From contig NZ_JACOGC010000001.1 in NCBI RefSeq assembly GCF_014284195.1, forward strand, positions 682,001-746,000: a DNA stretch of 64,000 bases. The letters are read 5' to 3'. Within the stretch, counting starts at the first letter, position 1; every line of letters starts with the position of its first letter. Under the pieces are notes generated by a model. That model was not told where the DNA came from, did not search any database, and saw nothing but the letters and a program-made list of their open reading frames with translations. Source of the DNA: Cognatundibacterium griseum. Its GTDB lineage: Bacteria > Pseudomonadota > Gammaproteobacteria > Burkholderiales > Burkholderiaceae_D. Position numbers and translations under genes: made by a program. Below are positions 9,116 to 17,616 of the stretch, in pieces.

Positions 9116-9720
9116 GGTGTCATTTCCTTGTAGGGGTGAGAAATGCAGCGGACAACAGTCATCTGCACACCATGAACTGAACCAATAATTTTTTACTGGA
9201 AGTGGTTGGTTATCAATCCTGAAAGACCAGACTGCAAAGATCCACACCTAAGAACCGACCCGGAATTGCCTGAACAGCAGCACCAAGACAATTCCAACAA
9301 CGAATTGCAGGCGTAACGATATCCGCCGCCTGCGATTTCTCCCCGGTCAAATAGACTTGCGCTAAACTCCCCGATACAGCAATGACATGAGTTGTTTAGT
9401 GAATGTGTTTGGCAATTTACCCCTTGGCTCGCCGAGCATGTGCACACGTCCTGCATGAAGATCTTGCTTAAGGAATGGCTGGTGGCATTACGCGCTGATC
9501 ACATACCTTGCGCTATTATCCGGACGATCCTCATCGCCAGAGCCAAACACCACAGTAATTCACTCTGAACTACTATCTATAATTATTCTAAAAATACTCT
9601 AGAATAAATCTATAACTAATCTTGAATAACTCTATAAATTATCTTAAATTGATTGATAAGAAATTGCTTTATTGGATGAATGCGATAAATTTAATTGTTT
9701 TTTAATTAATCTAGGATCGA
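9116..9720. other. Gene-free stretch upstream of the 283-residue gene
   Basis: No coding frame is supported. The part from 9116 to 9550 is of mixed composition; 9560-9720 is strongly AT-rich and carries the repeats at 9576-9645. The latter probably contains the promoter of the plus-strand gene starting at 9721. Confidence 0.45.
9576..9645 (+). repeat. Helically phased AT-rich repeats TCTATAA-N-TA-TCT
   Basis: Three 15-bp copies start at 9576, 9609 and 9631, with a degenerate TCTAGAATAA copy at 9598, so the starts are 22, 11 and 22 bp apart, multiples of a DNA turn. They end 76 bp before the next start codon. This arrangement suggests cooperative binding by one protein, possibly the product of the next gene, as in autoregulated replication or partition loci. 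Confidence 0.5.
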
Positions 9721-10572
9721 ATGATGGCCGTTACCATTGACAGAAAAATCATTGACTCCAAGTACAAAGACCCTGAGGAAAGACGAAGGGATATCTGGTT
9801 GTGGCTTTGGTTGGATGGCCGGAGGGGGCAGCTCGATGACGAGCGGCAAATCGGAGAATGTTTGAGTCCTTGCATGAAATCGGAATTGAAAGATGTGCTT
9901 GAACAAAATCCTAGGCTGAATAGTCGAGCCGCAACAGCTCAGGGAGCATCTTTGCTTCCGGTCGAGGTTCTGGAGTGGATATCCGCTAATAAAAGGCAGC
10001 TAGCCTGGATAGCAACATATTTACGGCGGAATTATCAATGTCAATTTGAGAAATCTCCAGCCCAATTACAAGGTCGTGATTTAATCATTGCGGCGATCGA
10101 TATTTGGGATATTTCCTTAGAAACCAAATTGAAAGAAGTCCATCGCATTGAGCGAGACTGGAAAAAACATTGTGAAGCAGATGATATTTTTGAATGGTTC
10201 AATGACAAGGATGCAGTGATCCGGTGTGAAGTGGCGTGGGAATGGCTAAAAGAAAAAGAGAGAGGGTTTTATAGAAGTCAGTCAGAAACCCCCAATCTTG
10301 AAAACTTACTCATGTTTTACGATGAGTCGGGATACAGTGATTCCAAAAAGAAACTCGATGTGATAGCCATTAAGCAACGATATACGCAGCGAAGATACCG
10401 GGAGAAACATGATGGTAAGAAACAATGTAATTTATTGCTATCAGTGCAAGGAATACGTACGTTAGATCATTTGGCTGAGAAGTATGCGTTGAGCAAGTCA
10501 CAGCTCATCGAGAGTTTGATTAAAATGGAGGTTGAGCAAGGTCTGCTTTCGTCCAAAAAAATAAACGGATAA
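9721..10572 (+). CDS. Unrecognised 283-residue protein of the mobile module
   Basis: I do not recognise the family. The N-terminal part is charged and Trp-rich (RRDIWLWLWLDGRRG). Residues about 125-180 are highly charged and probably helical. The C-terminal 60 residues (RYTQRRYREKHDG, then VQGIRTLDHLAEKYALSKSQLIESLI) look like a small helical DNA-binding domain resembling ribbon-helix-helix or plasmid copy-control tails. The sequence is AT-richer than the neighbouring chromosome. AGGA at 9713-9716 fits either the ATG at 9721 or that at 9724. Phased repeats directly upstream suggest autoregulation. It may be a replication or copy-number protein; this is inference. Confidence 0.7.
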   Translation: MMAVTIDRKIIDSKYKDPEERRRDIWLWLWLDGRRGQLDDERQIGECLSPCMKSELKDVLEQNPRLNSRAATAQGASLLPVEVLEWISANKRQLAWIATYLRRNYQCQFEKSPAQLQGRDLIIAAIDIWDISLETKLKEVHRIERDWKKHCEADDIFEWFNDKDAVIRCEVAWEWLKEKERGFYRSQSETPNLENLLMFYDESGYSDSKKKLDVIAIKQRYTQRRYREKHDGKKQCNLLLSVQGIRTLDHLAEKYALSKSQLIESLIKMEVEQGLLSSKKING

Positions 10573-11513
10573 ATTCTCGTTCTTTGACTTACTGGGTGCC
10601 ATGCGGCAAGTACTTAGAGAAAGGCAGCCGAGAAGAGTCTGTCAAAGGCGTGGACATTATCGGCTTACCTAGCGGGTTATTGGAAATCACGCGACCTCGT
10701 TCCTAACTCCCCACGTAGATGGCTGAGGTCAACCAGACGCTCCGCAACTAGGTGACACACATTGTTCCGACTGCCAAGTGCCATAGAGGCCAAGAAGCTG
10801 TGCTCCCATTACCCAGTCAGCTGAATGTTGGGTTCATCGCTACACTCCCTCTATGCCGGAACGAGAAGATCCGTTCGGGCTTATTGTTTGCAATCCGCAT
10901 CTGTCTTGATAGTAATAGTGGAAAACGAGCTCCTAGTTCGCTAGTCGAAGCCACGGCCGCAATCTGATCCTCAGCAGTTTCCCGGCAAAGCGGCAGCGAT
11001 CCACAGCCAGCCGTGCAGGCTGGTCGAAGCCACGCCTGAGAAAAACGCGCCGACGTTGCAACTGTAGGCGCAGCGTGCGGTTTTCTTATACCGCTCCCTG
11101 ACTTGTAGGCGGCTTGCCTTTCTCGTGCAGGGAAAACTGCCTAGTGAGGGGAGATAGTCGAGGCCGCTCAGGGCTGTACCTGTCAACATCAGTATGATGT
11201 CCAGAGGCTAAAGCCTAGCACCAGACATGACACTATGTTCCGGGCCAGTATGGACGAGCCTATCCGGGAAAGTGTGTCGAGAGAAAAGCGCAGTATCGCA
11301 TTCATAGGCAGCTACCTGCTGTAGTGCTTGATATGGTCTTGGTCGTTACGGAGTGCCGGATTCTTACAGTTTGATATTTTCTGATTGGCTTTGGATGAGC
11401 GATTGTGGTTTATGCGGCGACCCAGGTGTCGATTGGCATCGCAGCATATTTTCACAAAAACCGGTGCAGATTGCTCGGGACCGTATTCGGTAAGGATGGA
11501 ATTCGTGATCCTG
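10573..11513. other. 941-bp stretch without a recognisable gene
   Basis: Several short open frames exist (for example 10971-11189 minus) but none has a ribosome site, family motif or codon pattern I can support. A short GTCGAAGCCACG-like repeat occurs near 10950 and 11028. It separates the satellite module from the iodate cluster and probably consists of decayed mobile DNA. Confidence 0.4.
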
Positions 11514-11834
11514 TTATTTCAGCGTCAGGATAAATTCCACCATGGATTTAATGTCGGCATCTTTCACGGTAACATTCGGCGGCATGGGAATCGGCCCCCA
11601 GGTGCTTTTCGTCCCTTTTTTTACCTTTAGTGCGAGTTGCTCAGCCGCTGCAGGGTCTCCGGCATATTTTTTTCCTATATCTTTCCAGGCTGGGCCAACC
11701 AATTTTTTGTCGATGGAGTGGCAGGTGAGACAGTTGTTTTTCTTGGCGAGATCCATGGCCGTCGCCTCGTCGGCGGCAAGCGCCGGAATGGAAAAGCTTA
11801 CGGCTATTACGACCAGGGTAAACATTTTTTTCAT
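11514..11834 (-). CDS. Small periplasmic c-type cytochrome
   Basis: A 106-residue class I cytochrome c: signal peptide MKKMFTLVVIAVSFSIPALA (residues 1-20), heme motif C35-L-T-C38-H39, and a probable Met axial ligand in GPIPMPPN. It resembles cytochrome c551/c552 electron carriers. It lies 55 bp downstream of the catalytic subunit gene on the same strand, so it is probably the last gene of the operon and the electron donor to the Rieske subunit or the peroxidases. The start at 11834 is used because it gives a clean signal peptide; the frame is open to 11882. Confidence 0.88.
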   Translation of the reverse strand: MKKMFTLVVIAVSFSIPALAADEATAMDLAKKNNCLTCHSIDKKLVGPAWKDIGKKYAGDPAAAEQLALKVKKGTKSTWGPIPMPPNVTVKDADIKSMVEFILTLK

Positions 11835-11889
11835 AAAATTCTCCAAAGTGGAATGAAGGCGGCACGCGGAGAGTACCGCCACGATGTGT

Positions 11890-14568
11890 TTATACGATAT
11901 TGCGCTGCTTCAGACTCATTTGCGTAAAGCTGTGCTTATAAGGCGACTCGCCGACCTTGGTCACCGTCCCGCGGCCGAGCTTGTAGCGGTAATTATTGGT
12001 CATCGGGTCCGGTACTGCCGAAACGACAGCGTTTGCCGGCGACTTGGGAAAATTAAAGTTGGCCTTGCAAACTCCCGGACGCATTTCATCGGAAACGATG
12101 GCAACCGTCTGGAACCTACCTACTGTGGTCTTGATGTGACCGTCCTTCATCAATTGCTTGAAAGTCAGGTCGGCGTCCTCGACCCCTTGCGGCTGACCGG
12201 TCTGGATATACACCGTGTCATTGACGATTTCCACGTAATCGCCGGACTCGATGTCGCGTTTCCTGGCGTCGTCTGGATGGATAAACAGGAAGGCTTCTGG
12301 CCAGCGTTGTGAGAGATAGGGCTTGCGCAAGTCGTCGAAACCGGATTGCCAGGTTTCATTGACGCGACCATTGGTAATCCACAGCTCGTTTTTTTCTGCG
12401 CGCGGCTTGATCGCTTCGTAGAATTGTATCCAGCCGGAATATTTCCACGGCGACTTCAGCAAAATCGCTTTGCCGCTCTGGGTATTGAAGGCGCTCATGA
12501 TCTTGAGCGGCACGGTGGCGCCTTCCAGTTCCCCCCAGTCGTTGTTGGGGTCGTGCAGGCGCAGGGTGCCGACCAGCTTGCCGTCGCGCACGCGTATCGG
12601 CGTCTGGATGCCGGTGGTGCCGTAGGTGCGCAGTAGTTCCTGCGCCTTAATCCCTTGTTCCTTGGCTTGCATCGCCAGCGGATGGTAATTCAGGACGCCG
12701 CCACGCGAAGCGCGCGCCGCTTCTTCAAAAACATCGTTGGAATCCTTCCAGGCGTAACTGCCATCCTTGTCGTAGCCCATTTTTTGGGCGAACTTCTGGA
12801 CTATCCACCAGTCCGGCTTGGCTTCGCCCGGCGCATCGTAGAACTTGCTGTACAGGCGCAGCCGCCGTTCTGAGTTGCATCGCGTGAAATTGTCTTCGCC
12901 CCAAGAGGAAACCGGGAACACGATGTCGGCGAAATCGGTGCCGATGGGCGCCACCGGGTACAGGTCGGAGTTGGCTATGACCATGCCGCCGGAATCTACC
13001 CGCGCTTTCAAAGTCGTGAAAATTGCCTCGCGTTCCAGGCTGGTGATCTGGTAAGGATTATCCACCGTCAGTTCACGCATCTTGCGCGCCAGTTCGTTGG
13101 AGCCCATCATCGCGGCTACCCAGGTCGTTCCTATGACCCAGGCAAAGCGCATGTTGCCTTCGTGCAGCCAGAGGTCAAGGTTAAAGCTCTTCTTGCGCCG
13201 CCCCGGATACTTTTCCGGGGAAAGCCAACCGGAGCCGCCGCCGGCCGAGAGACCGCCGCGTTGGTGGCCGCCGCCGCGCGAGATCATGCGCCCCGGCCGA
13301 TTGCCGGCGCCGCAGATCAAGCCTAGCGACGCGAAGGAGGTGGTATTCATGTAGTTGTTGGACCAGTAATTTCCCTTTTCACACATGAACGAAGCTTTCG
13401 GATGCGACCCGTCGGACTTAGGTTTGGCGATCCACTCGGCTGCCTTTTTGATGTCGTCTTGATTTAGACCGGTGATCTGGGCAGCTACCTCGAGGTTGGA
13501 TTCCTCTTGCGACAGGATAAATTTCTGGTAATCGCCCCAATCGGACTGCCACATACCCCAGGTGGTGCGCCACTGCCAACCGGTGTTGCGGGTGCCGCGC
13601 CCGTAGCCTTCATCGACTTCCCATGAATTGGCGATCCACTTGTCGATGAAGTCCTGATCCTGCCACTTATTCTCGATGATGATGCGCGCCAACGCCATGT
13701 GCAGCACGGTGTCGGTGCCTGGAATGATCGGCAGCCACAGGCCACGCCCTTCTTTGACCGACCACGCGACACCCATGGTCTTATGCGGGGTGACGAAGAT
13801 GAATTTCTTATCGCCCGGCATCATGTGCGAGGTAAACAGCGTGGTCTTGGTTTCGTAAGGGTCGACGCCGGAAAGGAAGGCGACTTCGCAGTCGGCCCAG
13901 TCCTGATAACTGGAAGCGAAGGAGTCGATGCCCGCATCGTCGAGGCCGGTCGCGTCGTTGGTGTTCGAACACTTGTCGTGCCATGCGAAGGCCGGCGTGC
14001 CTATGGTGGTCATCGCCAGTTTGGTGATCGCGTAAACGTTCTCGAAATACTGGTAAGAGTGCGATTTGATGGCCCAGGCATGTTCGCCGTACGTGGCTAT
14101 GATGTACTTCGAGATATCGGCCATGACCTCGGTAGCCAGATCCCAGCTCACCGGAACCAGGGTGTCGTTGACTCGTATCATAGGATGTAGCAAACGTTCT
14201 CGGGTGCGGTTGTCCGGATTGAAGCATTTTTCGGCCAGCGTGCCGCCACGGATAGAGTGATTGCCACCGACATTGACCACAGTCGCATCTTTGTCGGGCA
14301 CCACGATGACATGGTGCGGTTTACCTTTGAAACTGACCACATTGTGCTGGGCCGGGCTAACCCAGGAACTCATTATCTGCTGATGCGGAAAATCCGCTTT
14401 GAGTGCATTCTGCGTCGCCTTGGCGCCGCCCGCCTTGTCCACCGGCCAGCGATAGACTTTGTAACCGCAGGCCACCGTACAGTAATCGCAAGCCGTGGTC
14501 AGGACATCGGCGTCCTTAGGCGGCAGCGGAATAAAATCTCTGGGGACATTGCTATCATGTTTGCTCAT
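11890..14568 (-). CDS. idrA: Iodate reductase catalytic subunit IdrA (molybdopterin, DMSO reductase family)
   Basis: Probable catalytic subunit reducing iodate with a Mo-bis-MGD centre in the periplasm. The 892 residues carry the 3Fe-4S ligand set C27-X2-C30-X3-C34-X70-S105, the exact spacing of arsenite oxidase AioA. Active-site counterparts of AioA are visible: H197 with D205 in place of Glu (HDKCSNTND), and R431/H435 in SRGGGHQRGG. No signal peptide is present, as expected if it is carried out with the Tat-tagged Rieske subunit. IdrA is a sister clade of AioA; the two adjacent di-heme peroxidases, absent from aio loci, decide for Idr. It starts 10 bp after idrB. Residual doubt: another AioA-like enzyme of unknown substrate. 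Confidence 0.85.
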   Translation of the reverse strand: MSKHDSNVPRDFIPLPPKDADVLTTACDYCTVACGYKVYRWPVDKAGGAKATQNALKADFPHQQIMSSWVSPAQHNVVSFKGKPHHVIVVPDKDATVVNVGGNHSIRGGTLAEKCFNPDNRTRERLLHPMIRVNDTLVPVSWDLATEVMADISKYIIATYGEHAWAIKSHSYQYFENVYAITKLAMTTIGTPAFAWHDKCSNTNDATGLDDAGIDSFASSYQDWADCEVAFLSGVDPYETKTTLFTSHMMPGDKKFIFVTPHKTMGVAWSVKEGRGLWLPIIPGTDTVLHMALARIIIENKWQDQDFIDKWIANSWEVDEGYGRGTRNTGWQWRTTWGMWQSDWGDYQKFILSQEESNLEVAAQITGLNQDDIKKAAEWIAKPKSDGSHPKASFMCEKGNYWSNNYMNTTSFASLGLICGAGNRPGRMISRGGGHQRGGLSAGGGSGWLSPEKYPGRRKKSFNLDLWLHEGNMRFAWVIGTTWVAAMMGSNELARKMRELTVDNPYQITSLEREAIFTTLKARVDSGGMVIANSDLYPVAPIGTDFADIVFPVSSWGEDNFTRCNSERRLRLYSKFYDAPGEAKPDWWIVQKFAQKMGYDKDGSYAWKDSNDVFEEAARASRGGVLNYHPLAMQAKEQGIKAQELLRTYGTTGIQTPIRVRDGKLVGTLRLHDPNNDWGELEGATVPLKIMSAFNTQSGKAILLKSPWKYSGWIQFYEAIKPRAEKNELWITNGRVNETWQSGFDDLRKPYLSQRWPEAFLFIHPDDARKRDIESGDYVEIVNDTVYIQTGQPQGVEDADLTFKQLMKDGHIKTTVGRFQTVAIVSDEMRPGVCKANFNFPKSPANAVVSAVPDPMTNNYRYKLGRGTVTKVGESPYKHSFTQMSLKQRNIV

Positions 14569-14578
14569 GTTGTTCTCC

Positions 14579-15157
14579 TTAGACTGTGCGCTGGCTAGTC
14601 ATGGCGCTGTAGCCATACACCAACCCCATGACGCCGACCGCGTAGATATCGTCGTCCTGTATTTCGAGTACGATCTGCGGCAGGCTCTCGGTCGCATGCC
14701 CGGAGGTGACCATGCCGTGATGGGTCAGGTCGAAGACGGTCAGGTGCAGCGGGCAGGGGCCAAGTACCTGATGTTCTTGCTTATAGGTACCGTCCAGTGG
14801 GCCGCCCATGTGAGTGCATTGCTGATTGAAGGCCACGATGTCCTTCTGCACTCCGACACCGCCGCCAGCTTCGACGCCGAGCTTGACGAGGATGTTGCGC
14901 ACATCTGGATAGGGATAGTTGAAGTCGAGCGGAACGCCGGTTTTCAATGCCGGCAAACTACCGATTTTCTGGCGCGGATAACTAGCTTTCAGCAACTGGG
15001 CGGCCTGGACCATGCCGGGCAAGCTGCCGAGACCGATCAGCGCGATAGTTACCCCGCCGCTGAGCAAAAACTGGCGTCGGCTCATGCATAGCCGTTCCCC
15101 TTCGTGCTGATGCGAGTGTTCCGGCGTCAAACGGACTGGAATGGTTTTCTGATTCAT
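14579..15157 (-). CDS. idrB: Iodate reductase Rieske [2Fe-2S] subunit IdrB
   Basis: Electron-transfer subunit of the periplasmic reductase. The 192 residues contain a twin-arginine signal (SRRQFLLSGG, residues 26-35, then a hydrophobic helix to about 47), which probably exports the IdrA-IdrB pair together. Rieske ligands are C114-T-H116 and C135-P-L-H138. The two extra cysteines that form a disulfide in bc1-type and many AioB Rieske proteins are replaced by Gly (CTHMGG) and Leu (CPLH), so the cluster should be less stabilised. AAGGAG lies 8 bases before the ATG at 15157. It is separated by 12 bp from the peroxidase gene upstream and 10 bp from idrA downstream. Confidence 0.87.
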   Translation of the reverse strand: MNQKTIPVRLTPEHSHQHEGERLCMSRRQFLLSGGVTIALIGLGSLPGMVQAAQLLKASYPRQKIGSLPALKTGVPLDFNYPYPDVRNILVKLGVEAGGGVGVQKDIVAFNQQCTHMGGPLDGTYKQEHQVLGPCPLHLTVFDLTHHGMVTSGHATESLPQIVLEIQDDDIYAVGVMGLVYGYSAMTSQRTV

Positions 15158-15169
15158 GGTCGGTACTCC

Positions 15170-16309
15170 TTATTTATGCGGTGCCGGCAATGGCTGATAG
15201 TCGCCGGGCAGCCTGGGATCGTCGTGAATCAGCGGTTCGCTCATGGACAGGGCTTCGAGGAAGGCGATTAAATCCTTCTTTTCCAGCGCCGTCAGCTTCA
15301 ATGGCTTGATGAGCGAAGTCTTGTTTGTGCCCTGGTCGCCGCCTCGGTCATAAAAATCGACGACTTCCTGCAGCGTGGTGAAGACGCCGTTATGCATATA
15401 TGGTGCGGTGTATTTCACTTCACGTAGCGATGGCGTGCGGAATTTACCTATATCTTTCTGATTCTTGGTCATGTAATAGAGCCCGTAGTCCATGTCGGCA
15501 CGACGATACTTATCTTCACTGACGCCTTTCTGATAATGCTCCCAGCGATGCGTAACTTGAGATAGCGGATCGTCCTTGAAACCGGGGAAATCCGGCAGAC
15601 CGAGGGCATAGAATTTCTGATCCGAGGCCAGCGGGCCGTTGTGACACTGAATGCAGGCTGCCTTGCCGTTAAACAGCGCCATGCCGCGTTTTTGCGATTC
15701 ATTCAAAGCCGTTTTATCACCTTTCAGATAGCGATCGAAAGGAACCTTGCTGGTATCCGATACCACGGTGCGTTCATAGGAGGCGATAGCACGGTAGGCG
15801 TCATTCATGCGCGGCCACTCGCCGCCGAATACTTTTTTGAAGATTGCCACGTACTCGGGAATAAAGCGCAGGCGCATCTCCATTACCGAGGGGTCGCCAT
15901 TTCCTGCGACCCCTCCTTCTGCTGCAGATGGCGCCTGGCTTTCCAGGCTGGTCACGCTGCCTTCCCAAAACAGTTTATTGTAGTAGGCGGCATTGAGCAC
16001 CGTTTGCGAATTGCGCCAGTGCTTACTGCCTGGGTAGCCGCGCGAAATTTGCCCGCCATCGCCCCAGCCCAGCCCCGGCACGTGGCAGGAAACGCAGGGC
16101 ATGGAACCGTCGCCCGAGAGGCGGCCGTCCCAGAATAACTGTTTTCCGAGAGCGATTTTTTCTTTGGTCTGTGGGTTGTCCTTGGGGACAGGGGGCGGCG
16201 GAAGCGGCACCAGCGGCGGATAGGTGTCACGGCTCGCTGCGTTCGCCGCAATTGCAACCGCAAAGGCCGCTACCAGGGGAGAGAGCTTGAGTAAGTTATG
16301 GTTTTTCAT
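15170..16309 (-). CDS. idrP1: Di-heme cytochrome c peroxidase, iodate reduction accessory (IdrP1-like)
   Basis: A 379-residue periplasmic CcpA/MauG-family protein with signal peptide (residues 1-25), a proline-rich linker, and two heme c sites, C72-V-S-C-H76 and C219-I-Q-C-H223. In known idr clusters such peroxidases are proposed to detoxify hydrogen peroxide or reactive iodine species released during iodate reduction. The final residues are PLPAPHK. Ten bases separate it from the second peroxidase gene; the whole block is one operon. The P1/P2 numbering here is by position only. Confidence 0.85.
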   Translation of the reverse strand: MKNHNLLKLSPLVAAFAVAIAANAASRDTYPPLVPLPPPPVPKDNPQTKEKIALGKQLFWDGRLSGDGSMPCVSCHVPGLGWGDGGQISRGYPGSKHWRNSQTVLNAAYYNKLFWEGSVTSLESQAPSAAEGGVAGNGDPSVMEMRLRFIPEYVAIFKKVFGGEWPRMNDAYRAIASYERTVVSDTSKVPFDRYLKGDKTALNESQKRGMALFNGKAACIQCHNGPLASDQKFYALGLPDFPGFKDDPLSQVTHRWEHYQKGVSEDKYRRADMDYGLYYMTKNQKDIGKFRTPSLREVKYTAPYMHNGVFTTLQEVVDFYDRGGDQGTNKTSLIKPLKLTALEKKDLIAFLEALSMSEPLIHDDPRLPGDYQPLPAPHK

Positions 16310-16319
16310 GGTATCTCCC

Positions 16320-17438
16320 TCAGTTCTTGCCGAAAGTGCGGACTTGCATGTCGGGCTGTCCAGGATCCTCGACGCTGACCTGATCGCCGGACAGCGTCAG
16401 CAGGAAAGCCGCTAGGGCTTTCTGCTCATCGGCCGAGAGGTTCAGTGGCTTGAGCTCCGAGCCTTTGCCGCCGCCCTGGTTGTAGAATGCGATTACTTCA
16501 TCGAGGGTGTTGAATATGCCGTTATGCATATAGGGGGCGGTGTATTTCAGGTCGCGCAGTTGAGCGGTCTGGAACTTGCCGATATCTTTGGCGTCCTTGC
16601 TTATTACGTAGGCTCCGACGTCGCTGCGTGCGCTCATGTAATTCGGCATGCCGTTGCTGGCATAGTGGCGAAGCATAGTGATGGTGCGCAGCGGATTTTT
16701 GAGAACGTCAGGGTGTTCCGGGACGCCAGTGCGATGCAGCTTGCCATCGGAGCCGATGGCGCCGTTATGGCAAGAAATGCAGTTGGCCTTGCCCTTGAAC
16801 AGCTTGTAACCCTCCCTTGATTCGACACTGATGGCGCTGTTGTCGCCCTTGACGAACTTGTCGAACGGTGCGTTGGTGGTTTCCAGACTGCGTATGAATT
16901 CGCCGATCACATTGAAGACGCGCATGCCGTTGATGTCATCGTTGCGCCACTTCTTCCACAGAGTGTCATATTCAGGTACCTGTTTCAGACGTTCCTGCAT
17001 CAGGCGGGCATCCATGTTCATGGTATGGGTCTCGGTTATCATGTCGCGCACCACGGTGCCAGCGTCGGAACCGTCGAGGCGACCATCCCACATGAAACGA
17101 GCGCGGTGCTTACTGTTCAGCAGTGTCGGTGCATTACGGAAATACTCCATCGATGGATAGCCGGCGGACAGCGCCTGTCCATCGCCCCAGCCTTTCTTGG
17201 GGTTGTGGCAGGATGCGCAGGAAACGCCCCAGTCGCCAGAAAGGCGATTGTCGAAAAAGAAGCGCTTGCCCAATTCAATCATGTCCGCATTGCCTGGTTT
17301 GACGGCAGGCATGGGCGCAAGATCTGCTACGCTATTCTGGGCGTAGGCGGCTTGTATACCGGCCGCCAGCGTTACAGCGACGGTCAGCCAGACAGCGTCC
17401 CCTGTGCGCGTAAAGTGCTTGCGATGCTGAGTTTTCAT
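16320..17438 (-). CDS. idrP2: Di-heme cytochrome c peroxidase, iodate reduction accessory (IdrP2-like)
   Basis: First gene of the iodate operon. It is a 372-residue di-heme peroxidase with a signal peptide (about residues 1-33, ending AAYAQ) and heme motifs C74-A-S-C-H78 and C220-I-S-C-H224. I start at the ATG at 17438, preceded by AGGGAGG; an in-frame upstream start at 17498 would fall inside the sigma54 promoter at 17494-17509 and is unlikely. The protein is clearly related to the next gene product (shared heme surroundings, TAPYMHNG motif) yet diverged, so the pair is an old duplication rather than a recent one. It acts in the periplasm on peroxide or oxidised iodine by family inference. 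Confidence 0.85.
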   Translation of the reverse strand: MKTQHRKHFTRTGDAVWLTVAVTLAAGIQAAYAQNSVADLAPMPAVKPGNADMIELGKRFFFDNRLSGDWGVSCASCHNPKKGWGDGQALSAGYPSMEYFRNAPTLLNSKHRARFMWDGRLDGSDAGTVVRDMITETHTMNMDARLMQERLKQVPEYDTLWKKWRNDDINGMRVFNVIGEFIRSLETTNAPFDKFVKGDNSAISVESREGYKLFKGKANCISCHNGAIGSDGKLHRTGVPEHPDVLKNPLRTITMLRHYASNGMPNYMSARSDVGAYVISKDAKDIGKFQTAQLRDLKYTAPYMHNGIFNTLDEVIAFYNQGGGKGSELKPLNLSADEQKALAAFLLTLSGDQVSVEDPGQPDMQVRTFGKN

Positions 17439-17493
17439 ATTCCTCCCTGTGTAATGGCGATCTGTAGGAACAGCCCCACTATGGAAAGGAATA

Positions 17494-17509
17494 GGCAATC
17501 TTTGTGCCA
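17494..17509 (-). promoter_or_regulatory. Sigma54 (-24/-12) promoter of the iodate operon
   Basis: On the minus strand the sequence reads TGGCACAAAGATTGCC, matching TGGCAC-N5-TTGC with GG and GC exactly 10 bases apart. The predicted start of transcription is near 17483, about 45 bases before the idrP2 ATG, which leaves room for the AGGGAGG ribosome site. A sigma54 activator gene lies immediately upstream. Confidence 0.88.
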
Positions 17510-17561
17510 GAGCAGGATGTTACTGATTCACTGGTAATTCCCGCAGGAAATCAATGTTTTT

Positions 17562-17599
17562 CCGGTCAAAAACTATCCGCGTGGCTAATTATTGACCGG
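17562..17599 (-). promoter_or_regulatory. Candidate activator binding site (inverted repeat) for the sigma54 regulator
   Basis: CCGGTCAA at 17562-17569 and its exact reverse complement TTGACCGG at 17592-17599 are 30 bp apart centre to centre (three DNA turns). They lie about 80-115 bp upstream of the predicted transcription start, where NtrC-type activators bind. The site sits between the regulator gene and the operon. Assignment to this regulator is inference. Confidence 0.6.
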
Positions 17600-17616
17600 C
17601 TATTTCCCAATCGCAA

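Noticed and set aside
9193..9456. 87-residue minus-strand frame upstream of alpA
   Set aside because: Cys/Ser-rich, no ribosome site, no homology recognised.
11890..14568. Arsenite oxidase AioA
   Set aside because: Fe-S spacing matches, but the two adjacent di-heme peroxidases and the E-to-D change at the active site favour iodate reductase; not fully excluded.
17439..17498. Longer start for the first di-heme peroxidase (MPIPFHS... at 17498)
   Set aside because: It would overlap the -24/-12 promoter and has no signal peptide directly at its start; the ATG at 17438 has AGGGAGG and a clean signal peptide.
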